The notes under the pieces are model-generated. The model made no database searches and had not been told where the DNA came from. It saw only the letters and a list, made by a program, of their open reading frames with translations. A program made the position numbers and the translations under genes. Source: a virus. Taken from it: a DNA stretch of 42,603 bases. The DNA is taken from positions 1 through 42,603 of IMG/VR virus record IMGVR_UViG_3300037560_000179; one strand, given 5' to 3'. This document shows, one piece after another, positions 31,474-39,506 of the stretch (within the stretch, counting starts at the first letter, position 1; every line of letters begins with the position of its first letter).

Positions 31474-32984
31474 TAATTTTCAATTTCAACTCCTATATGC
31501 AAATTCATTGACTGTATAGTATTACTGCCTCCGGTTGTTATTCTAAAGAGCATGCCCTCCGGTCCATTTCCATCTATAAATTGATTTATATCAGTAATTT
31601 TCCAAGCATACCAATTGCCATTAATTACATCATCGTTTGGGCCATATGTATTTGCCCAGCTTTCAATAATTCCATCCCCTGGAGTAAATCCGGTAGCAGC
31701 ATATGTCCAACCGGTATTTTTGTGATGTAATATTTCAATATTAAATGATGCGTCACTGAAACTTACATTCAATCCCATATCAATTTCTGTAATATAGAAA
31801 TCTTTATTGCCAACATCTTCATATTTAGCGAGTCCGTAGTTAAAATCAAAACTATAGGTTGTCGGACTGCCGGACATTACTATTAATTGAAAATCAACAG
31901 CTCCCACAAATTTTTTACCTTCAAAATATTCATTTAATGCAACTGTTGTTATGTCTGTAATAATCGTATCTTCAAATGCTGAAATTACCCCGCCCGAATC
32001 ATTATAAGAAGCTCCGCTAACACTAAGCCCAATTACACCAGTGTCGACAGTGCCCGCACCTCCAGCAATTACGGACGCATGCTTTCCGTGAGGATCGTTT
32101 GCAGTTCCGTATATAACTGTTGAGGATGCTTGTGTTAAATTTGCATCTGTAGAAGGAAAATCATAATTACCACCTAGATAATACGTTCCAGATCCTATCC
32201 CCTGAGACGTAAATGTATAATCTTTCGTGACAAATGTTCTTTGTAATTCATACGATAAATTCACTAAAATTATTCCTTCTGACGCGTGAGATTTAAGGCA
32301 AATTCCTATTATAATTATTTTTGCAGGCGCAACTGGCATTGTGCTTGTTAAATCTCCATTTGTTGCTAAATAAACTATTTCGCCTACTAATAACCCTGAT
32401 GTATTTAAACTTCTAACAAATCCTCTCACATTCATAAATCCCCAGTCTCCATCTGGAATGTCTACTGTGGCCAATCCGGATAGTGCTATTGCGGTGGAAT
32501 CATCATTAGAGGAAAGTCCGATAGTTGGAATTGAATCTCCATTTGATCCGGTGAAATGAATTGCTTTTCCATTTTCAATTAATGCACCGGTATTATTATA
32601 AGCAAGCATTAAACTTTCCAGGGCTCCTTGCCAAACTACATCTCCTTTTCCTGTTTCAAATTCAAATGTCCCTTCTGATTCATTGAATCTGATAACCCTA
32701 CCGCCTATGGTTATGCTATCACCCGAAAATTTGTTTTGAATATTTATCCAATCAGAATTATTAAGACCTCCGACAAGTTGATAATTTGTAGAATCTTCCA
32801 AAACGTAAACGGTCATTCCCTCCCACCTCTGAACGTTTGGAAATGCATCCCGGGCAATTGTTGTTGCCGCCTCAAATCGTGTATCGATCGGAAGTGGTGC
32901 GCTTAGTTCAAAATTGGTTTGAATGTCAACCTGGGCACTGGCAAATGCGCTTATGAGAAATAGAAATAATAATATCTTTTTCAT
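31473..32984 (-). CDS. Secreted fibre-like protein, 503 aa
   Basis: MKKILLFLFLISAFASA, with cleavage before Gln18 (ASA-Q), is a clear signal peptide. The mature N-terminus TIARDAFPNVQRWEGMTVYV, then NYQLVGGLNNSDWINI, is a module common in tail fibres and also resembles that in the product of 35988-37553. The rest is beta-rich: ALESLMLAYNNTGALIENGK, LLVGEIVYLATNGDLTS, and a C-terminal domain from about 260. A fibre protein with a Sec signal is unusual for a phage; it may be exported to the cell surface or the signal may have another use. The function is not known. Confidence 0.7.
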   Translation of the reverse strand: MKKILLFLFLISAFASAQVDIQTNFELSAPLPIDTRFEAATTIARDAFPNVQRWEGMTVYVLEDSTNYQLVGGLNNSDWINIQNKFSGDSITIGGRVIRFNESEGTFEFETGKGDVVWQGALESLMLAYNNTGALIENGKAIHFTGSNGDSIPTIGLSSNDDSTAIALSGLATVDIPDGDWGFMNVRGFVRSLNTSGLLVGEIVYLATNGDLTSTMPVAPAKIIIIGICLKSHASEGIILVNLSYELQRTFVTKDYTFTSQGIGSGTYYLGGNYDFPSTDANLTQASSTVIYGTANDPHGKHASVIAGGAGTVDTGVIGLSVSGASYNDSGGVISAFEDTIITDITTVALNEYFEGKKFVGAVDFQLIVMSGSPTTYSFDFNYGLAKYEDVGNKDFYITEIDMGLNVSFSDASFNIEILHHKNTGWTYAATGFTPGDGIIESWANTYGPNDDVINGNWYAWKITDINQFIDGNGPEGMLFRITTGGSNTIQSMNLHIGVEIEN

Positions 32985-32985
32985 T

Positions 32986-33510
32986 TTATGGAATTTCTTG
33001 ATAGTAAATATCTGTTGAATCGTGTAAAACTTTAATCAATCTGGCTTTGTCGAATTTTCGCCCCGGATAATAATCTTTCAAAAATATCAAATCATCTTTT
33101 TGAATATCAGAGGTAATTCCTTGAAGATATCGTATGCTTTGGGTTGAATCGATGCTATATTTTAATAGCTGCATATCTTCCCATTTTCTATGAATTATAC
33201 TATCGTTTTCGCTGGTATAAGTTGACCAGGAAAGACCAGATAATATATCATTATTCAATTGCGCAGTTGGAATTTCTAGCCATATCTCAAAATCTGTGAT
33301 CTGGCAAAAATCCAATAAGGAAATTATTTCATTAATGTTTGAAAATCTGGAATCTGTAACAATTTCATTATTTTTCAAAACATAATTTTTGCCTGCAAAA
33401 AGAGTGAGTTCATATATTTGAGATCCGGTTAGGGATCCTTTATCGTATGTTATTCTTTGCGCATTGGCAAAAGAACTGATCAAAAGGAATATTAAAATTA
33501 TATTTTTCAT
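32986..33510 (-). CDS. Secreted protein, 174 aa
   Basis: MKNIILIFLLISSFANA, cleavage before Gln18, is a type I signal peptide. The mature part is mixed alpha/beta with FEIWLEIPTAQLNNDI and KWEDMQLLKYSIDSTQ. No family is recognised. It is the smallest of four consecutive secreted proteins, and its neighbours start within 2 bp of its ends, so it is translated with them. Confidence 0.65.
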   Translation of the reverse strand: MKNIILIFLLISSFANAQRITYDKGSLTGSQIYELTLFAGKNYVLKNNEIVTDSRFSNINEIISLLDFCQITDFEIWLEIPTAQLNNDILSGLSWSTYTSENDSIIHRKWEDMQLLKYSIDSTQSIRYLQGITSDIQKDDLIFLKDYYPGRKFDKARLIKVLHDSTDIYYQEIP

Positions 33511-33511
33511 A

Positions 33512-35998
33512 TTATTCTGTTATAAAGAAATCTTGTCTTGGAGTTGTATCCAAATCAACTGTACCGTCATTGCCCTGTCCTGATAAATCAACACAGGTTA
33601 AATCTCCATTGTCTGCACATTCAGTTTTGAAATAATTAGTGCCGTCCATATCCCATTCTATCTGACTAATTATTATACCACCTACATCGGTGACTATTCC
33701 TTTAAGTTTACCCGTTGCAAATCCATTTCCGGTAGATACATTGCTAGTCAAAGTTCCAAAGCTTGATTCAGGAGTTACAAATTGCCCGTCGATTTTCAAA
33801 GATATGCCCGTATCGTCTGAACTTCCATCGTAGAATACTTCAATTGTATATCTAATGCCTAGCTCAAAAACTGGGCTTGATAGTATAAATATGTCCTGAC
33901 CAACTCCCACCCCCTCTAATGAGACGAGTAATTTTTTTGCGTTTGGGCCTGAGTTATTTAAAACAATCCTAAGCCCAATCAAATCACCGGCACTATCTAT
34001 ATAAGAATTCCATATCACCCCCTCAAACGCATCATCGCCTGTTCGCTGGATAGATGCCTTTAAATAAAATGTTGATGTCCTTTCAAAATCAGGCACATCT
34101 GGAATAGTTACTTTTTCAATGCCTGAAAAATTATATATCTCATCCGTCCTTTGAATATAATTCCTAATTCTATTTCTTAAATTACTACTGCCTGAAATTG
34201 GTTCAGGAAAATTAGAATTTACAATCAAATCCCTCACTATTCCGGTTTCACTATTCCGGTAAAATCTTGTTAAATCTGCTGTTATCGAATCAAAGGTTAT
34301 GTTTTCATCAATATGAACGTTGGCAGATTCTAACGCAGGCGCATCGGCAAAATTACGATCATAAACATCTCCTGAATTGTTTATTACTTTTGGGCTACCC
34401 GGGATTAAGATATTATAAAAATCTGTCTCAATTGGGGCTTTTACGGTGTCACTTGAATTACTCCAATATCCATTTAATTGATTATAAGGATAAGCTGAAG
34501 TATCATTTCCAAAAGGATTAATTGCACTTCCATTTAGATCAATTAATAAATGATCTAAATTTACAGTATTAAAAATGGTATCTCCGGTGAATTCTGAAAA
34601 CTGATATCTATCATTATTCGATAGAATTAATTCTCGTAAATTTCCTGAAGTTAATAAAATATCATTTCCGGATTTCGAGGGTGTGGATGTTCCTTGAGAT
34701 GATGTGATTGTTATTCCTGAAAGGTCAAAATGTGTGAGTTTTATTATTCCATCAGGCACTAATAAAATTGGTTCTATTGTTGTTTCGTATCTTACTGGGC
34801 CGTGGTAGACTTTTGGAACTATGTTTCCAGAAATATCTATATTACCTTTTCCGTTTCCGGCAATAGGGATATGTGTATATTTTCCATCGTCCGTAGGTGA
34901 CCAAATCGCATCGCTATTTATAGGTGCAAATTCAGCTATATTTTGAACAGATGTTTCGTTGCCATTAATATAATTAAGATTAATTAGTTCTTTCAGTAAA
35001 TCATCATCAATAAGCTGAATTGTATAGTAATATCCTTCTGCTCTAAGCAATGAACCGGTATTTACGCTATATGCTCCAACTCTAGTGTTTGAGTTACCTA
35101 ATTGATAGAAAATACTCAAAATAACCGTCTTTGTTTCTACCTGACCGTTTAAAGTTACTTTTAATTGAGTCCCATTTTTTTCTATTTCTAAATCAATAAA
35201 TTTATTTAATTCAATAGAAATTGTACCATAAGTATATCCGATTGAAGTTGATGCATTTTGAGTAAGTATTATTCGCAATTCGTTACCTATAGTTAAATAA
35301 AATGATACGCCACTATTTAAAGATGGTTCTTGTCGTTGATTAATCGTTCCAATAATAACATTATTTGCCGTTAATATACCTTTATATTTGTATGTAAAAT
35401 TTTGAAGTTCAAATTCGCTATGATATCCAAGATTTAAGTACCGCGCCGCATCAAAATATCCTGCTTTTGAAAACCCAATTTCATTTTGAATACTAGGTAA
35501 GGAATGATTGGTGGCGTGAAATGAAATCTCCGATGATCCTCCTAAGTTTAATGATGCGTGGTTTCCGTTAAAAATATTTTGATAGCTAATAAATCCTAAC
35601 TGTTCATCACAATTATAAACATCCGTTCCGTTTATAATTATTTTTGATATTGAATCAATACCAGGTGTAAGAACTTGGCCTACCAAAAAAGAACTCAGGT
35701 CATTTCCATCTTGGTCGATTATAGTTGTAATTGATTGTGGATATGTAATAGTTTCAATTCCTGTGAAATTGTAAATTCTACCCTTTTGAATGGGTCTGTG
35801 CTTCTTTCCTTGCCCATTATCAGGCGCAAACCAAACGTTTTGAATATTTATACCGGATGTGTCTTGGTAAATTTCACGACCTCGTTTATCAAAAATATGT
35901 TGAATTAGGCTATCTTTAGGCGCATTACTCCGCTGTAAAAATTGCCCTTCCGCAAAAGAAGAAATAAATAAAAATAGAATTAATAATTTATTCCACAT
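33512..35998 (-). CDS. Large secreted protein with two lectin-like domains, 828 aa
   Basis: MWNKLLILFLFISSFAEG, cleavage before Gln19, is a signal peptide. Residues about 170-330 (YNLGYHSEFELQNFTYKYK-like start, then IDLEIEKNGTQLKVTLNGQV) and about 620-790 (FYLKASIQRTGDDAFEGVIW, YTIEVFYDGSSDDTGISLKI) fit concanavalin/LamG-type beta sandwiches. The middle (about 390-480) has short leucine-rich-like beta segments (NLRELILSNNDRYQFSEF). CVDLSGQGNDGTVDL near the end is a typical LamG terminus. It could bind a glycan on the cell surface or in the envelope. Confidence 0.65.
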   Translation of the reverse strand: MWNKLLILFLFISSFAEGQFLQRSNAPKDSLIQHIFDKRGREIYQDTSGINIQNVWFAPDNGQGKKHRPIQKGRIYNFTGIETITYPQSITTIIDQDGNDLSSFLVGQVLTPGIDSISKIIINGTDVYNCDEQLGFISYQNIFNGNHASLNLGGSSEISFHATNHSLPSIQNEIGFSKAGYFDAARYLNLGYHSEFELQNFTYKYKGILTANNVIIGTINQRQEPSLNSGVSFYLTIGNELRIILTQNASTSIGYTYGTISIELNKFIDLEIEKNGTQLKVTLNGQVETKTVILSIFYQLGNSNTRVGAYSVNTGSLLRAEGYYYTIQLIDDDLLKELINLNYINGNETSVQNIAEFAPINSDAIWSPTDDGKYTHIPIAGNGKGNIDISGNIVPKVYHGPVRYETTIEPILLVPDGIIKLTHFDLSGITITSSQGTSTPSKSGNDILLTSGNLRELILSNNDRYQFSEFTGDTIFNTVNLDHLLIDLNGSAINPFGNDTSAYPYNQLNGYWSNSSDTVKAPIETDFYNILIPGSPKVINNSGDVYDRNFADAPALESANVHIDENITFDSITADLTRFYRNSETGIVRDLIVNSNFPEPISGSSNLRNRIRNYIQRTDEIYNFSGIEKVTIPDVPDFERTSTFYLKASIQRTGDDAFEGVIWNSYIDSAGDLIGLRIVLNNSGPNAKKLLVSLEGVGVGQDIFILSSPVFELGIRYTIEVFYDGSSDDTGISLKIDGQFVTPESSFGTLTSNVSTGNGFATGKLKGIVTDVGGIIISQIEWDMDGTNYFKTECADNGDLTCVDLSGQGNDGTVDLDTTPRQDFFITE

Positions 35999-37553
35999 AT
36001 CCGGTGCCAGTTATAATCATGTTTGAAAATTGAATCGCTGTACTTTTTAAGCCCACAGCTGGAACAACTACCCTTTTTTGTGTTGTTGTAATATCAATCA
36101 AATTGAAAAATGGATCAATATCATCATCAAAATAAGCTCCTGTTGTCGCGCTCATATCAATTCCATTGTCACTTTCTTTAAGAATTACCCATGAGTAAGT
36201 TCGATTTTGAATTACACCCGTAATACTTGCGGGTGTCCAATCTACAGTTAATGCCACATCTAAAGTAATTTCAATGACATTTACATCACTATTAACAAAA
36301 AATGCATCAGAAGCATTCCCATCCAACACGGTAAATGACTGTTTTATTTCTGCGACCGCAGGAGGATTTATCTGAGTTGTAGTATCTGTTGAAAATAAAA
36401 ATGTGTACGCTTGGTCGCTTGATATAGTCGTAAGATTTGCAAGCTTATAAATTGCATAACTCTCTGTCCAGTTCTCATCTAAAGTCAATGAAGTGACATC
36501 ATTTGTTGTCCGGTCAAATGCTCCGGTGACATTCAGTCCGCTATTATCTAAAATCTTTACTAAACTTCCGTAGCTATTCGGGTATGTATAGTAAAGAAAT
36601 ATATCGCTGGCAGGTGTAAATGTTTTGGTTTTATTTCCTTTTTGCTCGACTGTTTTATTGAGTTGATTATAAACATCCGAACCGCCTCCGCTTAAATCGT
36701 TGACAGAAGTTCCGAACAGAAAAGGATAGACAGAATTTAAGGTTTTGATATCAGATGTGATTGTATCCGAAATTGAACCAACTTGCAAAGCATGGTATTG
36801 TTCTATAAGTGTTGAATCTGCTGATTGTTGAGGGAAAAATGTAATATTCGTTGAATAGCTTTGTCCACTTCCAAATGAATGGACCGTTAAGGTATCTGGG
36901 AAAATCCTCTGAACTATACCTCCACTTAAACTTGGCTCATCATTTACAATTGTTTGGCCAGTGGTTAAAATAGAATTATTTGTCCCTATCTCAAAAAGGG
37001 AATCAGCAACGTTTATATCAATTGTCGCTGAGACAAAACCAAAAAAAGCACTATCTAAAAATCCTCCGGTTGTTGAACTTCCGAAAATATCACCTAAATC
37101 TGGAATTGTTTTTATGGCTCGCGTTCCATCAAACTCGCCCCCAATGTTTAAGGTGTCAAACTTTTTTCCCTGTAAATAAAGTGCATCAATGGCAAATAAA
37201 GTATCGGCTGTCATTGTGACATAAATAGAATCAAGAGCCCCTATATCTGTCCAATTGGTATCGTTAATCCAATCAACATTTAAAGTTCCCGACCCTTCAT
37301 ATCTTTTTGTCACCCACATGGAATTCTCAAACCATGATACAGACATGCCTACTACTCTGAAATCTTGTTCAATAGCATCGCGCGCCGTCTTGTCAGCGAC
37401 CTGGTGCATTCCTCCTTGTACATCGTCAGAAAAAACCGCCGACTTTGTAGGATCAAAGTTTCTAATCCTCTCCGGTACTAGGAATTGGCTCTTCGATAAC
37501 TGTGCTGTCAGCATCAAGAGCGTCAACAAAAGTATCTGCTTTCTTAAATTCAT
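35988..37553 (-). CDS. Secreted fibre-like protein overlapping the portal gene, 521 aa
   Basis: MNLRKQILLLTLLMLTAQLS, cleavage before Gln23 (SKS-Q), is a signal peptide encoded inside the last 92 bp of the portal gene in another frame. The mature N-terminus VADKTARDAIEQDFRVVGMS, then MWVTKRYEGSGTLNVDWIND, repeats the module of the protein at 31473-32984. Later parts are beta-rich with ITITGTGYVE-like ends and Thr/Asp-rich segments. Its stop overlaps the next start by 11 bp. Fibre or surface adhesin role is inferred. Confidence 0.68.
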   Translation of the reverse strand: MNLRKQILLLTLLMLTAQLSKSQFLVPERIRNFDPTKSAVFSDDVQGGMHQVADKTARDAIEQDFRVVGMSVSWFENSMWVTKRYEGSGTLNVDWINDTNWTDIGALDSIYVTMTADTLFAIDALYLQGKKFDTLNIGGEFDGTRAIKTIPDLGDIFGSSTTGGFLDSAFFGFVSATIDINVADSLFEIGTNNSILTTGQTIVNDEPSLSGGIVQRIFPDTLTVHSFGSGQSYSTNITFFPQQSADSTLIEQYHALQVGSISDTITSDIKTLNSVYPFLFGTSVNDLSGGGSDVYNQLNKTVEQKGNKTKTFTPASDIFLYYTYPNSYGSLVKILDNSGLNVTGAFDRTTNDVTSLTLDENWTESYAIYKLANLTTISSDQAYTFLFSTDTTTQINPPAVAEIKQSFTVLDGNASDAFFVNSDVNVIEITLDVALTVDWTPASITGVIQNRTYSWVILKESDNGIDMSATTGAYFDDDIDPFFNLIDITTTQKRVVVPAVGLKSTAIQFSNMIITGTGYVE

Positions 37554-39120
37554 TTTCTGCTTTTATTAAATTTTTATCAAAATCACCTGTGTTCAAATTT
37601 TCGCTTTCCTGCTCGCCTGTGGTCAATGGAATATTACCAAACGCTTTACCTAATTTAATTCGGCTCGCATTCGCTTCTTTAACCGGATCAATATGCGGCA
37701 CAGTTGCGCCAATAAACCTGGCCAATCTATAAGCATTCAATAATTTGGTATCCTTTGCCACTAAAGCTTGAAGATATCCCGGAGCTTGAATTGTTCCATT
37801 TAAAACATTGATGTCTAACCAAAAATTATAGAATGGTTGATAATAATCATGCTGCATGATGTTTGCTCTATCCACCATCATTTTATATTCCCAACTTTTC
37901 AAAGCTGCACGGCTCCCAGAATAAGCGCCACCGAATTTATCAAAAGCAACCTCTGGAGGAATTCCGATAGTGGCATAAACAATTTCAGCATTCACACCGA
38001 AGAAATCTCCAAAATGTAAATCAGAAGATCCTTTATGCATCATCAGCTTAGATCCGATCGGCATATTATAAACGCTCTTTTCAGTCGTCTGAGCTACCTT
38101 TGTGGCTACCTGTTCACAATCATTAAAAGTCTCCTTTGCCGTTCCTTTGTCCTTTCCAAATGATTGGGCCATTTGTTTTTGCATAGGATTTTCACCATCT
38201 GAAAACTGATTATGTTCGATTGATAATGGAATCTTTGCATTTTCTTCCGCACCTCCAAGGGTTGCGGATTTGTATCTATCCATCTTGGCGACTGTTTCCA
38301 AAACAGCACTAAACAAACTCAATCCACGAACTGAGTTCAGCTTATATTTTGAGCCGTACATTAACCACGCCTGAAGCTTTTTAGTTTTTGCGCCTCTGGC
38401 TAAAACACGGGTAAATTTCAAATCATCACCAAAAACAAAAAATGCTATATGCTCGCCTCTTTTATTTATCTCAACTCCCCTAACGACTGTATTACCTCTT
38501 TTTTGAACTGCCTTCAATTCATCACTCAAGATTGGAGTATAAATTCTATTTCCATCAATGATTTGAATAGTTTCATTTTTCCCATCAAATCTTGCAATAC
38601 AAAGAACATCGCCGGCCATGATAGCATTTTTCAAAGCCGCCGCCGCCTGGAGATGTAAGCTGGTCATTCTTGAATAATCGCTTTCACGGCTTTTTGCATG
38701 AAGCCTGAAATATGATTCTGCGGAATCGGTGAATTCTTTTAATTGATCTTTTCCAAATGATGGGAATGCTTTTTTTATTATAAGTTCTTCGGGTGTGGAT
38801 TGTAGTTTTAATCCTTGCCCGACAATCCATAAACAATACTTACGAATTGCATTTTGAACTATATCACTTTCAAGATATGCTTGCCAGGTACGGGCGCGAA
38901 GTCTGTAATAATCATCATCATAATTCAATGGCGTGCCCATTTCATAAGGAGTTTTTTCGCCATCAAACGCGACCATATTTCTGCCTGACCAAAATGTATT
39001 TGATTTGCTTCCGGCTAAATGATTGTCAATTGGCCTTTCAGATTCTTCATAAACCGGGCCTGAATCAACATGAAGTTGATTGGGGAAAAAATCATTCCAT
39101 ATTCCAGAAAATATATTCAT
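37462..39120 (-). CDS. Portal protein (lambda gpB family)
   Basis: The 552-aa protein has family blocks: NYDDDYYRLRARTWQAYLES near 65-84, AAAALKNAIMAGDVLCIARF near 157-176, NAEIVYATIGIPPEVAFDKF near 387-406, GGAYSGSRAALKSWEYKM following. It forms the dodecameric ring through which DNA enters and leaves. It overlaps gpW (ATGA). The C-terminal 80 residues are acidic and overlap the next gene by 92 bp. Confidence 0.9.
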   Translation of the reverse strand: MNIFSGIWNDFFPNQLHVDSGPVYEESERPIDNHLAGSKSNTFWSGRNMVAFDGEKTPYEMGTPLNYDDDYYRLRARTWQAYLESDIVQNAIRKYCLWIVGQGLKLQSTPEELIIKKAFPSFGKDQLKEFTDSAESYFRLHAKSRESDYSRMTSLHLQAAAALKNAIMAGDVLCIARFDGKNETIQIIDGNRIYTPILSDELKAVQKRGNTVVRGVEINKRGEHIAFFVFGDDLKFTRVLARGAKTKKLQAWLMYGSKYKLNSVRGLSLFSAVLETVAKMDRYKSATLGGAEENAKIPLSIEHNQFSDGENPMQKQMAQSFGKDKGTAKETFNDCEQVATKVAQTTEKSVYNMPIGSKLMMHKGSSDLHFGDFFGVNAEIVYATIGIPPEVAFDKFGGAYSGSRAALKSWEYKMMVDRANIMQHDYYQPFYNFWLDINVLNGTIQAPGYLQALVAKDTKLLNAYRLARFIGATVPHIDPVKEANASRIKLGKAFGNIPLTTGEQESENLNTGDFDKNLIKAENEFKKADTFVDALDADSTVIEEPIPSTGED

Positions 39121-39410
39121 CTTAATCCTTGGTGTGGACGCATGACCATTTGACGGCCATTTAATTGATTGATTGCTTTATTTTTCAGCCTTTCAAATTC
39201 TACTATTGCCCTGGCTTGAGATGCCACAGTAGTATAAACAGTTTTGATTTTGGTTTGCCCATCATCGAGTTGATATTCTTCAATTCCAGCCTTGGCGGAT
39301 GTGTCGTCTAAAACAAGACTTCCGAGTGCATTTATTATCGCATCATACCTGGTAATTTTATCTCTAAGATCAGAAGCGGAATTTATATAAATTATTTCGG
39401 TACAACTCAT
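39117..39410 (-). CDS. gpW-like head joining protein, 97 aa
   Basis: Between the large terminase and the portal, in the position of lambda gpW, this protein has helices (ASDLRDKITRYDAIINALGS and ARAIVEFERLKNKAINQLNG) separated by a beta hairpin, the gpW layout, though it is longer than lambda's 68 residues. The role would be closing the portal ring before tail attachment. Sequence similarity is only at pattern level. Confidence 0.6.
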   Translation of the reverse strand: MSCTEIIYINSASDLRDKITRYDAIINALGSLVLDDTSAKAGIEEYQLDDGQTKIKTVYTTVASQARAIVEFERLKNKAINQLNGRQMVMRPHQGLR

Positions 39411-39437
39411 TATTCAAAGATTGCAAATTATTTTTAT

Positions 39438-39475
39438 AAAAACAAAAGGCACCGTGACCACAGCGATGCCTTTTT
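39438..39475. terminator. Hairpin between terminase and gpW genes
   Basis: AAAAGGCA (39444-39451), a 15-bp loop, TGCCTTTT (39467-39474) sits in the 96-bp gap. On the minus strand the tail reads TTTTGTTTTTAT; on the plus strand TTTTT. It may end part of the terminase transcripts or cap transcripts from either side. Confidence 0.5.
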
Positions 39476-39506
39476 ACTACCAACCACGAAAAATGTCTAA
39501 TCAAAT

